DNA from: S012-113 sp965368405
GTDB lineage: Bacteria; Bacteroidota; Bacteroidia; Cytophagales; Cyclobacteriaceae
Reading direction: 5' to 3'
Assembly (NCBI GenBank): GCA_965368405.1
Contig: CBDUMS010000023.1
Span: forward strand, 1-38,486
DNA: 38,486 bases
This document shows positions 33,670 to 38,486 of the stretch, in pieces; position 1 is the stretch's first letter, and the number at the start of each line of letters is the position of its first letter. Both the position numbers and the translations under genes were made by a program. The notes below the pieces were generated by a model. It was not told the origin of the DNA. It saw only the letters and a program-made list of their open reading frames with translations, and did not search any database.

Positions 33670-35100
33670 TTAATAATCAGGATTTTGAGCCATTTGTGGA
33701 TTAGCACTCAACTCATCCTGAGGAATAGGTAGTATGAACCTAGAATCAGGATAACTGATGTTACATGCCGTTGGGATTGAAGTACAGTCTGCACTACGAT
33801 CGATACCTCGCTTATAACGGGTAGCATCATAAATACGATGTCCTTCAAATGCTAACTCACGACGACGTTCCAAAAGAATCTCATCGATAAGCGCCTGTCC
33901 TGAACCACCAATTGGCGATAAACCATCGGTACGCGCATCTCTAACCATATTTACATCGGCAATGGCTCCAGCAGCATTTCCTTGCTGGGCACGAGCCTCT
34001 GCTCTATTAAGGTAAACTTCAGATAAGCGAACAATAGGAATATTATCGGTAGCGATATTTGCTCCATCGCTAGGCCATTTGTTCACTCGAACGCTTCCAT
34101 AAACACCTGAAAGGTTAGGGTCTACTCTAAACATTGGAGCTTTTCCTCTAACATCATCAGTATTAAGCGTATCGTATAAGTTAAACAAAATCTGCGATGG
34201 CAGGTAATCGCCATAACCGGTTTCCTTATACATACCACCAATATGATCAGATCCATTATTATCTGGTAAAGTCATCACGATCTCAAAAATTGATTCGCTT
34301 GAATTACCGTCTAACCACATTGTAGGATAAGCAGCCGCAGAGGTTAAGGTATAGTCACCACTATTAATTACAGTGGTTGCAATAGCCTCAGCTTCAGCCC
34401 ATTTTTCCTGATATAAGTAAACACGACTTAAAAGCGCCTGAGCACCGGCTTTAGACATGTAACCAGCGTTAGGCTGATCAACATTCATTAAGCTGATACC
34501 TTGCATTAAATCCGCTTCTATCTGAGCATAAACCTCCGCAACTGTATTACGTGCTGGCTTAGATGCAACGTCAAAAGCAGTAACGATTGGAATACCTGGA
34601 TGCGAGGCACCTGCAGTAAATGTATAATGCTGCGCAAAGATATTTACCAAGTCAAAATGACCCAGCGCACGAATTGCGTAAGCAGCGCCGAGCACTTGAT
34701 TGTAACGATCGGCTGTAGCTGGTGTAGGAGAAAAATCCTTATTAATTATCTCATTAGCGATATTAATACCCTCATACATTTCTGCCCAGAATTCCAGTGG
34801 AATAAAGTCGGTTTGGTTACCATTATACTCGGCCCATTCCTTAGCTCTGTTTGCACTTGCATTTTGCTTAACATCTTCTCCCATCACATCAGGAACCAGA
34901 AGTCTGTATCTGCCATACCAATCTGAATTCTGCAATTGGTTATGCATTCCAATATTCGCAGTTTCAAAATCAGTAATGTTTGCTAAAAACACTTCATTCG
35001 AAACAGACTGCTGTGGTTGAAGATTTAAGAACTCATCGCCACAAGACGATGCTCCAAACATCATGCCTGTAAGAATTAAAACTTTATATATATTTTTCAT
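33670..35100 (-). CDS. SusD/RagB family outer-membrane nutrient-binding lipoprotein
   Basis: A 476-residue lipoprotein with lipobox GASSC (Cys near residue 20). Marks are FLNLQPQQSVSNEVFLANITDFE at the N-terminus, TPR-like helices (AAYAIRALGHFDLVNIFAQHYTFTAGASHPGIPIVT, SRVYLYQEKWAEAEAIAT) and the C-terminal IPIVRLSEVYLNRAEARAQQGNAAGAIADVNMVRDARTDG with LLERRRELAFEGHRIYDATRYKRG. It caps the SusC channel on the cell surface. The ligand is not readable from sequence. It begins 28 bp after the susC-like gene. Confidence 0.95.
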   Translation of the reverse strand: MKNIYKVLILTGMMFGASSCGDEFLNLQPQQSVSNEVFLANITDFETANIGMHNQLQNSDWYGRYRLLVPDVMGEDVKQNASANRAKEWAEYNGNQTDFIPLEFWAEMYEGINIANEIINKDFSPTPATADRYNQVLGAAYAIRALGHFDLVNIFAQHYTFTAGASHPGIPIVTAFDVASKPARNTVAEVYAQIEADLMQGISLMNVDQPNAGYMSKAGAQALLSRVYLYQEKWAEAEAIATTVINSGDYTLTSAAAYPTMWLDGNSSESIFEIVMTLPDNNGSDHIGGMYKETGYGDYLPSQILFNLYDTLNTDDVRGKAPMFRVDPNLSGVYGSVRVNKWPSDGANIATDNIPIVRLSEVYLNRAEARAQQGNAAGAIADVNMVRDARTDGLSPIGGSGQALIDEILLERRRELAFEGHRIYDATRYKRGIDRSADCTSIPTACNISYPDSRFILPIPQDELSANPQMAQNPDY

Positions 35101-35128
35101 GTTTGTTTCTATTTTTCAGTTAAAAATC

Positions 35129-38100
35129 CTATAAACCTATATTAATACCAAAGTTCACAGTCTTACTGATCGGTGTATTAGTATTATATACACCACTTAT
35201 AGCCTGCTCAGGATCGAAAGGAAGGTCCTTCGACTTTGTCCATGTCCAGTAATTATCTAAACTAGCATATACCTGTAGCGAACGTAAGAACATTCTGCTG
35301 GTAATAGACTCAGGGAAATTATAAGCTAAGTTCACACGCTTAAGTCGGATGAAGTCGCCGCTATAAAGATAACGATCTGAGTTACGCTGATTAGAGGACT
35401 GGTTACCACCCCAACGATGCTGAGGGAATTTAGTCTCCTGACCTGGTGTGGTCCAACGATTCTCGAAACCAAATGTAGATGTACTACGTGGTGTAAATCG
35501 ACCATCGCCGTGTAATACCCATCCTGGAGAATCATATACATAATTTCCGAATTGGTAATTGAACATTGCGCTTAAAGTTAAACCTTTCCAGTTTGCAGTA
35601 AGGTTAAATCCACCAAAAGCAGTTGGTGTTGCAGACTTACCATCGTAAAAACGTACTGCATCATTAACATTATTGGTAGTTCCTTCACGAGACGAATCGG
35701 TATACCATAATGGATCTCCATTAGAAGGATCAACTCCTGCCCATCCGTATAAGAAATACTCCTGGTAATCACGTCCTTCTTCACGTCGCTTAGTACCATC
35801 GATATAAGCCTCAGGTAATTTAGTAAGCTCGTTCTTGATGAAGGTGATATTACCGCCTAATGTTAATGTAAAATCATTAGTAGCAATTACATCGCCAGAA
35901 ATACTAAGTTCAACTCCTGTATTCTGCATATCGCCAAAGTTCTGGCTAACCGTTCTAAAACCGGTAGTCATCGATAAAGGACGATCTAATAATAAGTCAG
36001 AAGAAACTCGCTGGAACCAATCTCCATTGATTCTCAATCTATTATTTAATACCTCTAAATCAATACCTAAGTTAAGGTTACCTTGTGATTCCCACGTAAG
36101 ATCTGGGTTAGCCACCTGGCTAGGTGCTGCACCGCCATTACCATCGTAAACTGGTGTAAAGCCCCATAAACCTGCATAATCGAAGTTACCAATACCAGCA
36201 TTACCTGTAATACCATAACTCGCTCTAAGTTTCAGAAGGTTTATTACACCTACATTTTGCATAAAGCCTTCTTCGCTGATTGTATAACCACCACCAACTG
36301 ACCAGAACGTACCATAACGGTTGTTTGGTCCGAAACGAGATGATCCATCACGACGAATAGATGCAGATGCAAAGAGCTTGTTCTTAAAGTCGTAGTTAAC
36401 TCGACCGAAAATAGACGCAAAAGAATACTCAGTAATGTAACTATCCATAAAGTTAGGATCAGCTGCATTTCTAAGGTTAGTAAGCGTAGGGTGAGCAAAT
36501 CCTCGACCATAAGCATTCAAACCATTTTGTCTTACTTTCTGTGCCTCGTAACCTGCAAGAATATCCAAGTTATGCTGATCAGCCAAAGTAACACCATAGT
36601 TTAATGTTTGCGTTCCTAACCAGTTATAAACAGAGTTGTAAGCAACATCAGAGGTACCTCCAACATTACGACCATCTCCATAACGACCGTTTTCGAATAC
36701 TTTCTCATCAATATTAATGATATCGAAACTCCAAGCCGACTTAAAGGTTAAACCGTCAATAATTTCAATCGATAGAGAAAGGTTATCCGTAACCCTTGTT
36801 TGACGTAACTCACGAATATTGTCATAAAGCTGACCTACAGGGTTATTACCTCCCATAAAGAAGCCTTTGTGATCGGCGTAGAAGTTGCCTTCTAAATCAT
36901 AGACAGGAACGGTTGGCGCCATTAGGATACCTAAGTAGAAAGGTGCTTCCCAAGCTGTACCATCAGTAATTCCTCGTTGTCTGTAAGATGAAACACTTAA
37001 GTTATTAGAAAATCTTGCTCTTTCGCTGATCTTACCATTAACATTAGCACGACCTGAAAGACGTGTGAAGAAGTTTTGATCTACCACACCATCCTGATCG
37101 AAGAAGTTACCCGATACAAAGTAGCTAATAGACTCATTTCCACCACTTACACTTGCATCATATTCCTGAACAAAACCCTGACGAGTCATTTCTTCAATCC
37201 AGTTGGTGTCATAATAATCACCAGTTTCTGGGTTGATTGGGAATTGAGAAGCAAATTGTGCTTCGGCTTCTGCTGGAGTTAAGGTTCCTGCATTAGCATA
37301 TCCTTCTTGATACAGTTGATAATACTGATCTCTGTTAAGACCTGTAAGCAAGCCATTATAGGCATTGTCTGATACACCCCATCGAGCTTTTACGTCAACT
37401 TTGGCTTTTGTTCCTGACTTACCACTTTTAGTCGTAATAAGAACAACACCATTTGCTCCCCTAGAACCATAAATGGCCGTTGAAGCAGCATCTTTAAGAA
37501 CGATCAAACTTTCGATATCATTCGGGTTTATTGAAGCCATAACGTTGGAACTTCTACCACCGTTACCGAAGTCGGTAGAGGTTATAGATCCTGAAGTAAC
37601 AGGAATTCCATCAATTACGTATAAAGGTTCGTTCGAAGCGTTGATAGAACCAATACCTCTAACACGAACAGCGATAGAAGCACCTGGGGCGCCATCATTA
37701 CTTACCACCTGTAAACCAGGTGATGCTCCTTGAAGTGCATCCTGGAAACTAGCCTTAGGCATCATTTCAAGAGCTTCACTTTCAATAATAGAAACAGAAC
37801 CTGTTAAAGCTTCTTTGGTTTGGGTACCATACCCCACTACAACCACTTCAGCAAGTTGTTCCGAATCCAGGTTCATGGCTACATCGATCACTGATCGACT
37901 TCCAATTGCCACTTCCTGTGTCTCCATTCCGATAAACGAGAACACTAAAGTTCCGCCATCAGCTGGCACAGTTAATTTGTAGTTACCATCTAAATCGGTA
38001 ACAGCCCCCGTTGTGGTGCCTTTCACAACGACATTCACACCTGGTACTCCGGTGCCGTCCTCTGCAGCAGTCACCTTACCTGTAATGGTTCGGTCTTGTG

Positions 38101-38158
38101 CAAAGGCCATGCTTGCCGCAAATAACAGGGCAAAACTAAGTAGTAAACTTTTTCGCAT
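35129..38158 (-). CDS. SusC/RagA family TonB-linked outer-membrane transporter
   Basis: A 1009-residue TonB-dependent receptor. A signal peptide (1-21, ending AFAQ) is followed by a carboxypeptidase-D-like beta-sandwich (RTITGKVTAAEDGTGVPGVNVVVKGT). The plug follows with VVVGYGTQTKEALTGSV, LQGASPGLQVVSNDGAPG, RGIGSINASNEPLYVIDGIPV and ASTAIYGSRGANGVVLITTK, then the 22-strand barrel. An upstream in-frame ATG at 38182 would add eight residues; MRKSLLLSFALLFAASMAFAQ makes the better signal peptide. With its SusD partner it imports an oligomeric nutrient. No glycoside hydrolase, peptidase, anti-sigma factor or hybrid two-component gene lies in the visible flank. Confidence 0.95.
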   Translation of the reverse strand: MRKSLLLSFALLFAASMAFAQDRTITGKVTAAEDGTGVPGVNVVVKGTTTGAVTDLDGNYKLTVPADGGTLVFSFIGMETQEVAIGSRSVIDVAMNLDSEQLAEVVVVGYGTQTKEALTGSVSIIESEALEMMPKASFQDALQGASPGLQVVSNDGAPGASIAVRVRGIGSINASNEPLYVIDGIPVTSGSITSTDFGNGGRSSNVMASINPNDIESLIVLKDAASTAIYGSRGANGVVLITTKSGKSGTKAKVDVKARWGVSDNAYNGLLTGLNRDQYYQLYQEGYANAGTLTPAEAEAQFASQFPINPETGDYYDTNWIEEMTRQGFVQEYDASVSGGNESISYFVSGNFFDQDGVVDQNFFTRLSGRANVNGKISERARFSNNLSVSSYRQRGITDGTAWEAPFYLGILMAPTVPVYDLEGNFYADHKGFFMGGNNPVGQLYDNIRELRQTRVTDNLSLSIEIIDGLTFKSAWSFDIINIDEKVFENGRYGDGRNVGGTSDVAYNSVYNWLGTQTLNYGVTLADQHNLDILAGYEAQKVRQNGLNAYGRGFAHPTLTNLRNAADPNFMDSYITEYSFASIFGRVNYDFKNKLFASASIRRDGSSRFGPNNRYGTFWSVGGGYTISEEGFMQNVGVINLLKLRASYGITGNAGIGNFDYAGLWGFTPVYDGNGGAAPSQVANPDLTWESQGNLNLGIDLEVLNNRLRINGDWFQRVSSDLLLDRPLSMTTGFRTVSQNFGDMQNTGVELSISGDVIATNDFTLTLGGNITFIKNELTKLPEAYIDGTKRREEGRDYQEYFLYGWAGVDPSNGDPLWYTDSSREGTTNNVNDAVRFYDGKSATPTAFGGFNLTANWKGLTLSAMFNYQFGNYVYDSPGWVLHGDGRFTPRSTSTFGFENRWTTPGQETKFPQHRWGGNQSSNQRNSDRYLYSGDFIRLKRVNLAYNFPESITSRMFLRSLQVYASLDNYWTWTKSKDLPFDPEQAISGVYNTNTPISKTVNFGINIGL

Positions 38159-38251
38159 GTTGTTTTTGTTTAAGTTAAACATGATGAATCAAATTCTAAT
38201 GTAAGCACAAACATTTTTAAAGCCTAGCGATAAATGAGACAATCCCCCTTT

Positions 38252-38273
38252 TATCGGCCCCTGTATGCCGATA
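38252..38273. repeat. Inverted repeat upstream of the susC-like gene
   Basis: TATCGGC and its exact reverse complement GCCGATA are separated by eight bases, about 95 bp upstream of the susC ATG. It may be a regulator-binding site or a small hairpin. Confidence 0.45.
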
Positions 38274-38286
38274 TTCTTATTATAAT

Positions 38287-38334
38287 CCAATAATAAATTG
38301 GCAATACACAAATTGGGAAATCGAATTGGCCAAT
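38287..38334. repeat. Cluster of ATTGG/CCAAT half-sites upstream of the susC-like gene
   Basis: CCAAT at 38287-38291, ATTGGC at 38297-38302, ATTGGG at 38312-38317 and the palindrome ATTGGCCAAT at 38325-38334 give five half-sites in 48 bp. The first two form a dyad with a five-base spacer. The rest of the 38183-38486 stretch shows no recognisable gene; a 72-codon minus frame there has no familiar features. Confidence 0.4.
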
Positions 38335-38486
38335 CTCTTTTATAGAAACTAAAATCAACTATCGAGATGAGTAAGGAGTAATAGTTCATTCTATCGAATG
38401 GGATCAACTAGGAATCAGAACGTTATAATATATGCAACGATAAAAGATTATTGAAGATCCAATTTTAAGGTCATTATGATGAGTTA

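Noticed and set aside
33670..38158. A full polysaccharide utilisation locus
   Set aside because: Only SusC and SusD are present; no carbohydrate-active enzyme or regulator is visible.
38189..38407. 72-codon minus frame upstream of the susC-like gene
   Set aside because: No recognisable motif, no promoter element before it, and it covers the inverted repeats; likely non-coding.
1..38486. CRISPR array, tRNA or rRNA genes, insertion sequences, prophage
   Set aside because: No regularly spaced repeats, cloverleaf or rRNA-like stretches, transposase motifs or phage genes were seen.

Overview
The window looks like chromosomal DNA of a free-living Bacteroidota bacterium, most likely order Cytophagales. 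The evidence is a SusC/SusD pair, Bacteroidota-type promoters (-7 element TAnnTTTG, repeatedly the exact octamer TACTTTTG), few Shine-Dalgarno sites, an acyl-ornithine carbamoyltransferase type arginine pathway, and typical families (CPBP protease, DUF2007, ECF sigma factor with a small membrane partner). Genes are dense. I see no tRNA, rRNA, insertion sequence, prophage or CRISPR array. The order is an inference from protein flavour; no marker gene settles it.

Layout. 1-650 (-) is the truncated end of an FNR-like regulator with a perfect FNR-type box upstream. 866-2547 (-) is lysA followed by a one-base-overlapping SSAT-like acetyltransferase. 2796-3896 (+) is a lone BamA/D15-type barrel. 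3907-8723 (-) is a tight run dusB, EamA transporter, M1 aminopeptidase lipoprotein, quinone oxidoreductase. 8807-12779 (+) holds a CPBP protease, a DUF2007 protein, cdsA, glutamate dehydrogenase and psd, so two phospholipid head-group enzymes lie close together. 12839-14647 (+) is an exported MsrA, a MarR regulator and a YceI protein. The same 16-bp palindrome precedes both the MarR and the YceI genes.

14780-23352 (-) is the most distinctive region. A TetR repressor with a 24-bp operator over its own promoter is followed by a LolA-like periplasmic protein, a four-helix-bundle protein, three FtsX/MacB-type permeases, one LolD-type ATPase and an outer-membrane barrel. A membrane-anchored NHL propeller protein may end the unit. 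Together these could form an inducible trans-envelope lipid or lipoprotein trafficking machine. 23417-24336 (-) is an ECF sigma factor with a small membrane protein.

24628-32616 (+) is a compact operon for arginine synthesis from glutamate: GNAT acyltransferase, argG, argC, argD, argF', argB, argE, argH. It uses acyl-ornithine carbamoyltransferase, so the acyl group is removed from acyl-citrulline rather than from ornithine. The residue that separates acetyl- from succinyl-specific enzymes appears to be Gln, so the natural acyl group is open. 32703-33596 (+) is an exported DUF302-like protein, separated from a convergent SusD by a strong bidirectional terminator. 33670-38158 (-) is a SusC/SusD outer-membrane uptake pair without visible enzymes or regulator. 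The last 300 bases hold inverted repeats but no convincing gene.
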